Source: an uncultured Eubacterium sp. | GTDB lineage: Bacteria > Bacillota > Clostridia > Lachnospirales > Lachnospiraceae | Assembly: GCF_934295145.1 (NCBI RefSeq) | Contig: NZ_CAKRAS010000024.1 | Span: 1 to 44,751, forward strand | DNA length: 44,751 bases | Direction of reading: 5' to 3' | Shown: positions 31,594-39,256 of the stretch, piece by piece | How the letters are laid out: each line of letters opens with the position of its first letter | How positions within the stretch are numbered: the stretch's first letter is position 1 | Notes under the pieces: generated by a model | Seen by the model: the letters and a program-made list of their open reading frames with translations, nothing else | Told to the model about the DNA's origin: nothing | The model's database searches: none | Position numbers and translations under genes: made by a program

Positions 31594-32193
31594 ATGAAAT
31601 ATTTGAAAATGCTGGTTGAGGAATTTCATTCAACGACGGTAGCAACATTGGGTGAAGATGGACATCCGCAGACGCGTGTCATCGACATGATGCATTATGA
31701 TGAAAGCGGTGTTTATTTTCTGACCGCTCGCGGAAAAGCATTTTATCAACAGCTGATGGAACAAAAGTATATTGCGGTGTCGGCAACCAAAGATAAAAAA
31801 GCAATCTCACTGCGTGGCAAAGTGAAGAATATCGGTTCGGAAAAATTAGATATTTTATTTGAAAAGAATCCGTATATGAAACAGATTTATCCGGGCGAAA
31901 CAAGAACGGCATTGGAAGTATTTGTGCTGTATGAAGCGCAGGGAGAATTTTTTGATATCAGTGATCCGGCTCATATTGTCAGAGATGACATTGTGATTGG
32001 TCAGGTGCAACAGGTGTTGAATGGCTACGAAGTGACGGATGCATGTATCGGATGCAAATTATGTTATTCTGTCTGTCCGCAGAAATGCATTGATATTATC
32101 GTAAAGCCAGTTGTGATTGACCAGAAACATTGTCTGCATTGTGGAAACTGTAAAGAAATTTGTCCGAAGCAGGCAGTTAAATTACGCAATTAG
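31594..32193 (+). CDS. Pyridoxamine 5'-phosphate oxidase-like flavin protein fused to a 2x[4Fe-4S] ferredoxin domain
   Basis: In this 199-aa protein, residues about 1-125 form an FMN-binding split-barrel domain (FHSTTVATLGEDGHPQTRVIDMM … GVYFLTARGKAFYQQL). Residues about 148-196 carry two ferredoxin motifs (CIGCKLCYSVCPQKC and CLHCGNCKEICP). The fusion suggests an electron-transfer or flavin reductase function in the cytosol. An AAAGGAGTCGGAG ribosome binding site precedes the ATG. It ends 13 bp before the sirtuin gene, so the two are one operon. The reaction is unknown. Its link to NAD/ADP-ribose chemistry is by neighbourhood only. Confidence 0.88.
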   Translation: MKYLKMLVEEFHSTTVATLGEDGHPQTRVIDMMHYDESGVYFLTARGKAFYQQLMEQKYIAVSATKDKKAISLRGKVKNIGSEKLDILFEKNPYMKQIYPGETRTALEVFVLYEAQGEFFDISDPAHIVRDDIVIGQVQQVLNGYEVTDACIGCKLCYSVCPQKCIDIIVKPVVIDQKHCLHCGNCKEICPKQAVKLRN

Positions 32194-32206
32194 GAGGTGA
32201 TTCAGA

Positions 32207-33124
32207 GTGAGAACATTTATGAGTGGTGTCCCGGCACGGGATTATATTTTTCAAACAGAACCATATGAGGAACAGATCAAAAAGGCGGCAAATCTGATCC
32301 GGGAAGCAGATTATATTTTGTTTGGACTTGGTGCAGGAATGTCAACGGCAGCAGGCGCGCAGTACGGTGGCGATTTTTTCAAAGAAAACTTTGGTGAATT
32401 TATGGAAAAATATGGTGCAGGACCTTATATGCAGGACATGTACAGTGCCGGTTTTTATCCGTATCCGGACGAGGAATCCTACTGGGGGTACTGGTCCCGA
32501 CAGGCGATCGCGGGAGGTATTGATTTGGATGTGACAGGACTGTATCGTCAGTTAATTGCGCTGGCGCAGGGAAAAAAATCCTTTTGTCTGAGTACCAATG
32601 CGGATGGTCAGATGGAAAAAGCAGGTTATCCGGCGGAGCAGATTTTCTGCACACAGGGTGATTATTTTCATATTCAGTGTGCGAAAGGGTGTCATGCCAA
32701 AACGTATGATGCGGTTACACGATTTCGGCAGATGGATCAGGCGAGACGGGATTGCAAAGTGCCATCTTATATGGTTCCAAAGTGCCCGGTGTGCGGTGGA
32801 AAAATGAATATGAATTTGCGCATTGATCAGCATTTTGTGGAAGATGAAGCATGGTATGATGCAGATGAACGGTTTCAGAAATTTTTACGAGAGGCATTGC
32901 GCTCCGGTAAAAAAATCTGTCTGATTGATTGTGGAACCGGATTTAATACGCCGATGATCATACGATTTCCCTTTGAAAAAATGGTGCGTGAACACAGACA
33001 ATGTGCTATGGTGAGATTGAATCTGAATGAGGCAGTTGTGCAGGAAAGCTGTGCGGAGCGGGAAGTCGGAATTAATGCGGATATGGCAAAAAGTATTCCG
33101 GATATTTTAGAGATGGTCATATAA
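32207..33124 (+). CDS. Sir2-family protein, class M-like (SirTM-type)
   Basis: This 305-aa sirtuin starts at a GTG 10 bp after GGAGG. The NAD-binding GAGMSTAAG is at residues 42-50 and a CX4C…CPVCGG zinc site at about 158-198. The canonical catalytic TQNxD region is replaced by STNADGQ (about 128-134) and the typical HG(x) His motif is not obvious. That change is known from class M sirtuins, which act as protein ADP-ribosyltransferases and are genetically linked to macrodomains. Here the macrodomain gene follows 59 bp downstream. The lipoylated GcvH-L and LplA2 genes of the described SirTM operons are absent, so the modified target is open. Confidence 0.85.
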   Translation: MRTFMSGVPARDYIFQTEPYEEQIKKAANLIREADYILFGLGAGMSTAAGAQYGGDFFKENFGEFMEKYGAGPYMQDMYSAGFYPYPDEESYWGYWSRQAIAGGIDLDVTGLYRQLIALAQGKKSFCLSTNADGQMEKAGYPAEQIFCTQGDYFHIQCAKGCHAKTYDAVTRFRQMDQARRDCKVPSYMVPKCPVCGGKMNMNLRIDQHFVEDEAWYDADERFQKFLREALRSGKKICLIDCGTGFNTPMIIRFPFEKMVREHRQCAMVRLNLNEAVVQESCAEREVGINADMAKSIPDILEMVI

Positions 33125-33183
33125 ATATAGAAAAGAATGATATTAAAGCAGTGGTGTTTTTAGTAGTAGGAAGGAGCTGACAT

Positions 33184-34044
33184 ATGGAACAAAGAAATAA
33201 AATGCAGTCAGAGAAAATTCAATCAGAGCGGCTGGATTTTTTACTGGATGCGCTAAAAGAGGATTCCATTCAGTACAAAAATCTGCAGGTGGGAAATTCG
33301 GAAACAGAAAAACGAAATGCAGTACGTTCTCTGATGAATGTCCGTATGCCACGGAGTATTTCGGATGATTTTCTGGAAGTTCAGGATGTATTTTTGCAGG
33401 AAGAAGCAAAAGAAAAAGGAATTGTGACACTGGCGGATATTCCAACGGTAAAGGAAACGTATGGAAGTCAGCACCCATTTGCAGAGCGTATGTCAATTTG
33501 GCAGGGAGATATCATCCGTCTGCAGGTTGGAGCAATTGTAAATGCGGCCAATTCCCAGATGCTTGGCTGTTTTGTGCCATGTCATCGCTGCATTGATAAT
33601 GCAATTCACAGTGCGGCAGGGGTGCAGCTTCGAAATGAATGTAATCACATTATGAACCAGAGAAGAATTCGGTTTGGCAGACAGTATGAGGAACCGACAG
33701 GAACGGCTACGCTGACATCAGCATATAATCTGCCTTGTGAATATGTGATTCATACAGTGGGACCGATCGTGTATGGCAGATTGACGGATGCTTTAAAAGA
33801 AGATTTGCGGAACTGCTATCACAATGTACTGCAATGCTGTATGGAACATGAAATTAATAGTGTGGCATTTTGCTGTATTTCCACGGGAGAATTTCATTTC
33901 CCAAACGACATTGCGGCACAGATTGCGGTGGAAACCACAGAGCAGTTTTTGGCACAGCATGAAAACTGTGGCATTGAGCGCGTGATTTTCAATGTGTTTA
34001 AAGATATTGATTTGGAACTATATAAGAAATATGTTTGTATATAA
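33184..34044 (+). CDS. Zinc-containing macrodomain protein (protein-ADP-ribose hydrolase)
   Basis: This 286-aa protein has an N-terminal helical region (about 1-95) and a macrodomain (about 100-285). GDIIRLQVGAIVNAANSQML (about 110-129) binds ADP-ribose. GCFVPCHRCIDNAIHSAAG (about 130-148) has the Cys/His/Cys set of the zinc-macrodomain subfamily that is linked with SirTM and removes mono-ADP-ribose from proteins. YVIHTVGPI and CCISTGEFHFPND follow. AGGAAGGAGC lies 8 bp before the ATG. The length fits the SirTM-linked hydrolases. With the sirtuin it forms a writer/eraser pair. Confidence 0.92.
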   Translation: MEQRNKMQSEKIQSERLDFLLDALKEDSIQYKNLQVGNSETEKRNAVRSLMNVRMPRSISDDFLEVQDVFLQEEAKEKGIVTLADIPTVKETYGSQHPFAERMSIWQGDIIRLQVGAIVNAANSQMLGCFVPCHRCIDNAIHSAAGVQLRNECNHIMNQRRIRFGRQYEEPTGTATLTSAYNLPCEYVIHTVGPIVYGRLTDALKEDLRNCYHNVLQCCMEHEINSVAFCCISTGEFHFPNDIAAQIAVETTEQFLAQHENCGIERVIFNVFKDIDLELYKKYVCI

Positions 34045-34127
34045 GACTTATATAGTTAACAGATTTTTAAGTGACCTTTGTTTATCGTTGTTGTTATGTA
34101 GATTAACCTTTTGTATTGCCTAATAGT

Positions 34128-34170
34128 GTTAGCTTTTGCAGAACTTCTATAGAAAAGTATAAAAGCTAAC
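34128..34170. repeat. Inverted repeat between the convergent macrodomain and fdhD genes
   Basis: GTTAGCTTTT (34128-34137) is mirrored by AAAAGCTAAC (34161-34170). It is a possible weak convergent terminator, with a long 23-nt loop and no long T tail. Confidence 0.45.
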
Positions 34171-34174
34171 AATG

Positions 34175-34996
34175 TTAGTCTTCCCAAAATTCTTTTGATG
34201 AAAAAATATCCATGGCATCCATATGTGCGCTGGAGATCAACGTCACATGATATTTTCTTGCAAGTGCAACGGCGCGGTCGGTAGGAGCACCATTGCTGAC
34301 TAAAACCGGCACTTTGGAACGGATCACTTTTTCCATCATATCGTCCGGAATACGTCCGCTGGAAAACAGGACACATTTTGTCAGGTCAAGTTCATCGATC
34401 AGTGCTTTCCCGATAGCTTTATCCAGGGCATTATGCCGTCCGATGTCTTCACATAGATAGCGGATTTCGCCCTCATACATCAGAAAACAGCTGTGAATGC
34501 CGTGAGTTTTCTGATGGAGCGGCGCACCTTTGCGGAAGGCCTGAATCAGATCCAGTGCCTGTCGATAGTCAAAATCAAAGTCTGAAAGAGCAGGAACTGG
34601 TTCTGTCTCGTCCTGTTCGGAAAGCAGATCGCGTCCAAGCATGCCTTCTTCGCCACAGTCACAGGCACGGACTTCTATCGGCTTTTTAATTTCGCCGAGT
34701 GGCCTCGTGGTCATTACGCGGGCACGGACGCCATCACGGCAGATGTAAATACTGTGAATGTCTTCGATCCCCTGAATCCGGCCTTCTGTATACAGATGTC
34801 CAAGCACCAGTTCCGGCAGATCCTGAATGGTACAGACCAGTTTCAGCGCCAGAGCTTCATTAATATAAACGGATAGCAGATTTTCATGAAGAATGATCTT
34901 TTCTTTTTTTTCAAATGTATTGCTCTCCGGGTGATAGCAGATCATGTCCTGTGTTTCTGCGGCCGGCTGAGCAGTACATAAATTTTTTATTTCCAT
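34175..34996 (-). CDS. fdhD: FdhD formate dehydrogenase accessory sulfurtransferase
   Basis: This 273-aa protein belongs to the FdhD family. The characterised member passes sulfur from a cysteine desulfurase to the Mo/W-bisPGD cofactor of formate dehydrogenase. Landmarks are NEALALKLVCTIQDLPELVLGHLYTEG (about residues 46-72), THGIHSCFLMYEGEI (about 164-178), EDIGRHNALDKAIGKAL (about 183-199) and FSSGRIPDDMMEKV (about 210-223). The cysteine loop is atypical, RACDCGEEG (CxC) in place of the common CxxC or GCGGG forms. No formate dehydrogenase or molybdopterin gene lies in the window, so it is an orphan here. It is transcribed against its neighbours. Confidence 0.9.
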   Translation of the reverse strand: MEIKNLCTAQPAAETQDMICYHPESNTFEKKEKIILHENLLSVYINEALALKLVCTIQDLPELVLGHLYTEGRIQGIEDIHSIYICRDGVRARVMTTRPLGEIKKPIEVRACDCGEEGMLGRDLLSEQDETEPVPALSDFDFDYRQALDLIQAFRKGAPLHQKTHGIHSCFLMYEGEIRYLCEDIGRHNALDKAIGKALIDELDLTKCVLFSSGRIPDDMMEKVIRSKVPVLVSNGAPTDRAVALARKYHVTLISSAHMDAMDIFSSKEFWED

Positions 34997-35124
34997 AATG
35001 ATATTCTTTTGATTCCCCTTATCTTATTGTACTTATTCTAATACAAAGAAAAGATACTTGTAAAGATAGTTTCTGATATGAAATCAGTCATTAGGTAAAG
35101 TAGGAATGAAAAATAGCACTTGAT

Positions 35125-35174
35125 AAAGTAACTCTTTGGAGATATAATACAGATATCTCTAAGGAGTTACTTTT
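35125..35174. repeat. Orphan 21-bp hairpin with T tail
   Basis: AAAGTAACTC…GAGATAT (35125-35145) pairs with 35153-35173 over all 21 positions with two G-U pairs, then TTTT. It looks like a terminator on the + strand, but no + strand gene lies upstream in the 310-nt gap 34997-35306. Nothing else is seen in this gap apart from the DUF3990 ribosome binding site. Confidence 0.7.
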
Positions 35175-35306
35175 GGTTAACGAAAATGATGTTGAAATTT
35201 TATAAACAAAAGCATTTCGTGAAACAATGCACATTTGCATGGGAAGGATTTAGCGTTTCCATGGTATTGATCAAAATTAAGATAAACTGATGAGTGAGGA
35301 AAAATC

Positions 35307-35975
35307 ATGAAAAAGCTGACATTGTATCATGGATCCGGTTTAGTGGTTCAAAAGCCGGATGTATTATATGGAAAGAAGAATAATGATTATGGGCAGGGAT
35401 TTTACTGTTCGGAATCTGCGGAGCTGGCCAGAGAGTGGGCCTGCCCTCGGGAGAAAGATGGTATTTTGAACCGTTATTGTCTGGAAACGGATGGAATGCG
35501 TGTATTTCACTTGAAAGGCGAGTCAGAGGAAGCATTGCTGATCTGGATCAGTGTGTTGTTATCGAACCGAAAGCTGAATCTGGATACAGAGAATGCCAGA
35601 GCAAGTGCACGTTTTTTGCAGAGTCGTTATCTTATGAGTCTGGAGACGGCGGATCTGGTGATCGGATATCGTGCGGATGATTCTTATTTTTCTTTTGTAA
35701 AGGATTTCCTGAATGACCGGATTTCACTGATGCAGCTGCAGCAGGCATTGAAGCTGGGAGCTGTGGGAGAGCAGATCGTGATCAAAAGCCAGCGGGCGGC
35801 TGCAGCATTGGAATTTCAGGGATATGAGGTCGTAGACTGGAAAGAATATTATATGAAGCGGCTGCAGCGGGATCAGGCCTTGCGGAATATGTATCAGGAA
35901 CTGAGGCAGAAGCCGGATGTTTCCGGAAGATATATGAAAGACATTGTACGTGATCGAAACAGCAGTGGAAAATAA
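35307..35975 (+). CDS. DUF3990 protein (ADP-ribosyltransferase-like fold)
   Basis: This 222-aa protein starts MKKLTLYHGSGLVVQKPDVLYGKKNNDYGQGFYCSE. The LYHGS…YGQGFY…AREWA pattern (about residues 5-45) is the DUF3990 signature, a family placed near ADP-ribosyltransferase-like toxins. Later segments (ETADLVIGYRADDSYF, about 112-127) are also typical. GAGTGAGGA precedes the ATG. It is followed 111 bp later by a helical HTH protein, with a palindromic operator right after its stop. A toxin-antitoxin-like pair is likely (inference). NAD binding is predicted from the fold only. Confidence 0.82.
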   Translation: MKKLTLYHGSGLVVQKPDVLYGKKNNDYGQGFYCSESAELAREWACPREKDGILNRYCLETDGMRVFHLKGESEEALLIWISVLLSNRKLNLDTENARASARFLQSRYLMSLETADLVIGYRADDSYFSFVKDFLNDRISLMQLQQALKLGAVGEQIVIKSQRAAAALEFQGYEVVDWKEYYMKRLQRDQALRNMYQELRQKPDVSGRYMKDIVRDRNSSGK

Positions 35976-35978
35976 AAC

Positions 35979-36004
35979 GATTTGGGTGTTTTGACACCCA
36001 AATC
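35979..36004. promoter_or_regulatory. 26-bp perfect palindrome (operator) between the DUF3990 and HTH genes
   Basis: GATTTGGGTGT and ACACCCAAATC are perfectly mirrored over a TTTG centre, with no T tail. A TATAAT (36007-36012) lies 2 bp downstream and a TTGACA is embedded in the palindrome. The -35/-10 spacing of 15 (35991-36012) or less is short for a normal promoter. It is best read as an operator controlling the HTH gene, perhaps by its own product. Confidence 0.65.
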
Positions 36005-36086
36005 TATATAATGATAGAAGTAAGAACCGAAATTCAGTATGAATTACTGTAGATGATCTGGAAAAAATATGGGAGGAAATGGAAGC

Positions 36087-36731
36087 GTGAGAGAACAGAA
36101 TGCTTATAGCGAATTGTATATAGAAGACGCCATGTGTAATATGGCGAATCTAATGGATTATGTGGTAAATGATCTGCATCGGGATCCGGATGAGTTTTTC
36201 CAATTATTTGAAGCCAGTGGAATTGCAAGGGAGTTCGGACATGGAAATCCAAAGTATGTGTCGGGAATGTCAGGGCAGGAGCTGGTGATCGAGACTTATT
36301 ATGTGATGGGACTGAGAGAGGAACTTCCGGAGCAGACAGTGCGAACAAATCGCACATCAGAGTACTGGTATGGGCGGATACTTGCCTATGCACAGTGGAA
36401 AACAGGGACAGAATTTCGAGAAATTTTGAAACGCAGACCATGTGCGAAACTGATGGATTATTATGTGAGCTACCATGATAAGGATGATGACAGTTTTGTG
36501 CAGGATCTGTATATTGAAATACAGGAGACGAATACAAAAGAGACGAATCTTGCATTTTATCGCCGGATGCGTGCGTACAGCCAGCGCTTGCTTTCTGAAA
36601 AGTCAGGTGTTTCTCTGCGGGCGATTCAGCAGTATGAGCAGAGACAGAAAAGTATTAATAAGGCGGCAGCAGAATCGGTGCTGGCCCTGTCGGACAGTCT
36701 TGGATGCATGCCGGAAGATCTGATGGAGTAA
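36087..36731 (+). CDS. Helical protein with C-terminal helix-turn-helix (putative antitoxin/regulator)
   Basis: GGGAGGA (36071-36077) is 10 bp before an in-frame GTG at 36087. An upstream ATG at 36069 precedes the ribosome binding site, so I chose GTG (214 aa). The protein is acidic and mostly helical. The C-terminal 60 residues read as an XRE-like HTH: RRMRAYSQRLLSEKSGVSLRAIQQYEQRQKSINKAAAESVLALSDSLG. The N-terminal region (DAMCNMANLMDYVVNDLHRDPDEFFQLFEASGIAREFGHGNPKYVSG) recalls DUF3791-type partners of DUF3990. It is the likely antitoxin or repressor for the DUF3990 gene. Confidence 0.75.
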   Translation: MREQNAYSELYIEDAMCNMANLMDYVVNDLHRDPDEFFQLFEASGIAREFGHGNPKYVSGMSGQELVIETYYVMGLREELPEQTVRTNRTSEYWYGRILAYAQWKTGTEFREILKRRPCAKLMDYYVSYHDKDDDSFVQDLYIEIQETNTKETNLAFYRRMRAYSQRLLSEKSGVSLRAIQQYEQRQKSINKAAAESVLALSDSLGCMPEDLME

Positions 36732-36938
36732 AAATTGGATATCAACCAGGTGTAGAGTGCAAAAAAGAAGCCAATATGATATAGTTAGGGCAGTCAAAAC
36801 AGCAAATCCAGTTTTATACAGAATCATTTGTATAGAGTAAAATGAAGTGCATATGACAGAAAAATACGGAAATTGATAAACATAGCTGTTCATATATGAA
36901 AAACAGGGGCTATGTGTAGTAGAGAGGAATGGCTGTAA

Positions 36939-37649
36939 ATGGATAACAGACAGATTGGCAGATTTATTGCAGAGTGTCGAAAAGAAAAAGGAATGACACA
37001 GCGTGAACTGGGAGAACGATTGCATGTGACAGACCGAGCGGTATCAAAATGGGAAACGGGAAAATCTTTTCCAGATGTAAGTATTCTGGAAGATGTGTGC
37101 CGGGAACTGGATATTTCCGTCAGTGAATTGCTGGCAGGGAAACGAATCGCGGCTGAACATTATAAAGAAGAGACAGAAAAAGTGCTGATTGCATCGATCG
37201 GTCAGAGACAATTGATGGGATTTGAGGTAGTATGCTCTATTTTAAAACTGTTATTTATCTTTTTGATTATGTTCCCTTCTGTAGTGAACGATACATTTCT
37301 TCCAAAATTAAACCTGATAACCATTTTTTCATGGAGCATGGCAGCTATTTTAGGCGCTTGTATGTCCTACATGGATCGTAATCTGCCGGAAAGAAATTTC
37401 AGAAAATCCAATCCGGTGATGCAGGGGATTATAATTGTTGCTACATTTGGAATTTATCTGTTGGCAAATGTATTTCGTCCTGCCAATAATATGTTTAGTG
37501 GGGAGACAACGGCAGAAAAAATAAAAATTACGATTATCATTTTAATTGTATCGTTTTTCCTGTTTGTATTTGCTTTCATTGTGGCAAAAATTCATCGGGA
37601 GGAATGGGAATGGCAGAAAGAGAAAGAAGCAGAGAACAGAAGTGAATAA
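36939..37649 (+). CDS. XRE-family regulator with four membrane helices
   Basis: This 236-aa protein has an XRE HTH at residues 5-60 (IGRFIAECRKEKGMTQRELGERLHVTDRAVSKWETGKSFPDVSILEDVC). It is followed by four predicted membrane helices at about 88-112, 122-142, 160-182 and 200-222. The C-terminal tail is charged (REEWEWQKEKEAENRSE). Such HTH-membrane fusions are common in Lachnospiraceae and are thought to sense the envelope. Their targets are mostly unknown. GAGAGG precedes the ATG. The stop codon lies in the first copy of the direct repeat that precedes the Y-family polymerase. Confidence 0.88.
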   Translation: MDNRQIGRFIAECRKEKGMTQRELGERLHVTDRAVSKWETGKSFPDVSILEDVCRELDISVSELLAGKRIAAEHYKEETEKVLIASIGQRQLMGFEVVCSILKLLFIFLIMFPSVVNDTFLPKLNLITIFSWSMAAILGACMSYMDRNLPERNFRKSNPVMQGIIIVATFGIYLLANVFRPANNMFSGETTAEKIKITIIILIVSFFLFVFAFIVAKIHREEWEWQKEKEAENRSE

Positions 37650-37681
37650 AGGATGGTGCGTGTATGGTTTCTGAAACTCAT
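37641..37681 (+). repeat. Direct repeat copy 1 (duplicated 5' end of the Y-polymerase gene)
   Basis: This 41-bp copy is nearly identical to 37713-37753 (4 mismatches at most). It includes the ribosome-binding/start region and first codons of the polymerase gene. From it a short aborted frame (ATG-GTT-TCT-GAA-ACT-CAT…) runs to a TGA at about 37702-37704. Confidence 0.8.
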
Positions 37682-37712
37682 TGGAAGCCTGTGAAACCAT
37701 GTTGATAAAGTT

Positions 37713-37753
37713 AGTGAATAAAGGACGGTGCGTGTATGACTTCTGAAACTCAT
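37713..37753 (+). repeat. Direct repeat copy 2 (functional start region of the Y-polymerase gene)
   Basis: This is the second copy, 72 bp downstream of copy 1. Its ATG at 37736 is the start used by the Y-family polymerase. Confidence 0.8.
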
Positions 37754-39256
37754 AGTGGTCATATTTATTTGGCAATTGACCTGAAATCATTTTATGCTTC
37801 CGTGGAATGTCGGGAGCGTGGATTAAATCCAATGACAACCAATTTAGTAGTGGCAGATAAGAGCCGGACAGAGAAAACCATCTGTCTGGCTGTTTCGCCT
37901 TCTCTGAAAAAGTATGAAATTCCGGGGAGAGCCCGGTTATTTGAAGTTGTGCAGCGTGTGCGGGAGATTAATGCGAAGCGACAGCGAAGTGCGACGGGAC
38001 ATCGGTTTATCGGTCAGTCCTGGGATGATGGACAATTACAGAAAAATCCGAATCTGGCATTGGATTATCTGGTGGCGCCGCCACGTATGGCTTTATATAT
38101 GGAATACAGTACAAGGATTTACCAGATTTATATGCAGTATATTGCCCCCGAAAATATGCATGTCTATTCCATAGACGAAGTGTTTTTTGATATCACCCAT
38201 TATCTGCATGTATACAAAATGACACCGCGGGAACTGGCGGCTGAAATAATCCAAAGTGTGTATGAACAGACGGGGATTACGGCAACGGCGGGAATTGGGA
38301 CGAATCTGTATCTGTGTAAAATAGCTATGGATATTGGGGCAAAGCATACCGAACCGGATGCGAATGGGGTGCGAATCGCAGAATTAGACGAACAATCCTA
38401 TCGGAATCAGTTGTGGTCTCATCGCCCTCTGACGGATTTCTGGCGTGTGGGAAGAGGATATGCAAAGAAACTGGAAGCGGCGGGGCTGTTTACCATGGGA
38501 GATATTGCAAAATGTTCCATTGGTGCATCCACAGATATTTATAATGAAGAAATGCTGTATCAGATGTTTGGAATTAATGCAGAACTTTTGATCGACCATG
38601 CATGGGGATATGAGCCTTGCACCATGGAAGATATCAAAAAGTATCAGCCGGAAAATAACAGTCTTGGTTCCGGACAGGTACTGGCCTGTCCTTATGATGC
38701 AGCGAAAGCAAAGGTAGTTGTGACGGAGATGGCGGATGCGCTGGCTTTAGACCTATTGGATAAGCGTCTGGTGACAGATCAGCTTGTATTGACAGTGGGA
38801 TATGATAGGGAGAATCTGGCAAACTACCGAGGAGAGCTGATGATGGATCGATATGGAAGAGCTATTCCAAAGCATGCGCATGGAACCATCAATCTTAAAC
38901 AGCAGACATCTTCTTCCAAACAAATGACAGAGGCCGTGTTGGAACTGTATGACCGCATCGTAAATCCAAAACTGAGGGTGCGCAGGTTAAATCTGGTGGC
39001 TAATCATGTGGTGAGCGAACAACTGGTACAGCAGAAAGTGGCCTTTGAGCAGATGGATCTTTTTACTGATTATGAAGCAGTGCAGAAGCAGCAGGAAGAA
39101 GAGCAGCGCGAGCTGAACCGGGAGAAAAAGATGCAGCAGGCAATGCTTGACATTAAGAAAAAGTTTGGGAAAAATGCGATTTTGAAGGGTATCAATATGG
39201 AAGAAGGAGCTACCGGACAGGAACGGAATAAGCAGATCGGAGGACATAAAGCGTGA
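37736..39256 (+). CDS. UmuC-like Y-family translesion DNA polymerase
   Basis: This 506-aa Y-family polymerase of the UmuC/UvrX-type branch of Firmicutes performs translesion synthesis. Palm motifs are LAIDLKSFYASVECRERG (about residues 11-28, first metal Asp), YSIDEVFFDIT (about 142-152, catalytic Asp-Glu) and GIGTNLYLCKIAMD (about 185-198). The thumb and little-finger domains follow (FWRVGRGYAKKLEAAG…). QMDLF at about 439-443 is a beta-clamp binding pentapeptide. The start lies in the second copy of a 41-bp direct repeat. The YolD-like gene overlaps its stop (GTGA). No LexA-type GAAC-N4-GTTC box was seen upstream. Confidence 0.92.
   Translation: MTSETHSGHIYLAIDLKSFYASVECRERGLNPMTTNLVVADKSRTEKTICLAVSPSLKKYEIPGRARLFEVVQRVREINAKRQRSATGHRFIGQSWDDGQLQKNPNLALDYLVAPPRMALYMEYSTRIYQIYMQYIAPENMHVYSIDEVFFDITHYLHVYKMTPRELAAEIIQSVYEQTGITATAGIGTNLYLCKIAMDIGAKHTEPDANGVRIAELDEQSYRNQLWSHRPLTDFWRVGRGYAKKLEAAGLFTMGDIAKCSIGASTDIYNEEMLYQMFGINAELLIDHAWGYEPCTMEDIKKYQPENNSLGSGQVLACPYDAAKAKVVVTEMADALALDLLDKRLVTDQLVLTVGYDRENLANYRGELMMDRYGRAIPKHAHGTINLKQQTSSSKQMTEAVLELYDRIVNPKLRVRRLNLVANHVVSEQLVQQKVAFEQMDLFTDYEAVQKQQEEEQRELNREKKMQQAMLDIKKKFGKNAILKGINMEEGATGQERNKQIGGHKA

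Noticed and set aside
35991..36012. Standard promoter TTGACA…TATAAT inside the palindrome after DUF3990
   Set aside because: The two boxes are only about 10 bp apart, too short for sigma-A spacing, so the palindrome is read as an operator and the TATAAT only as a possible -10.
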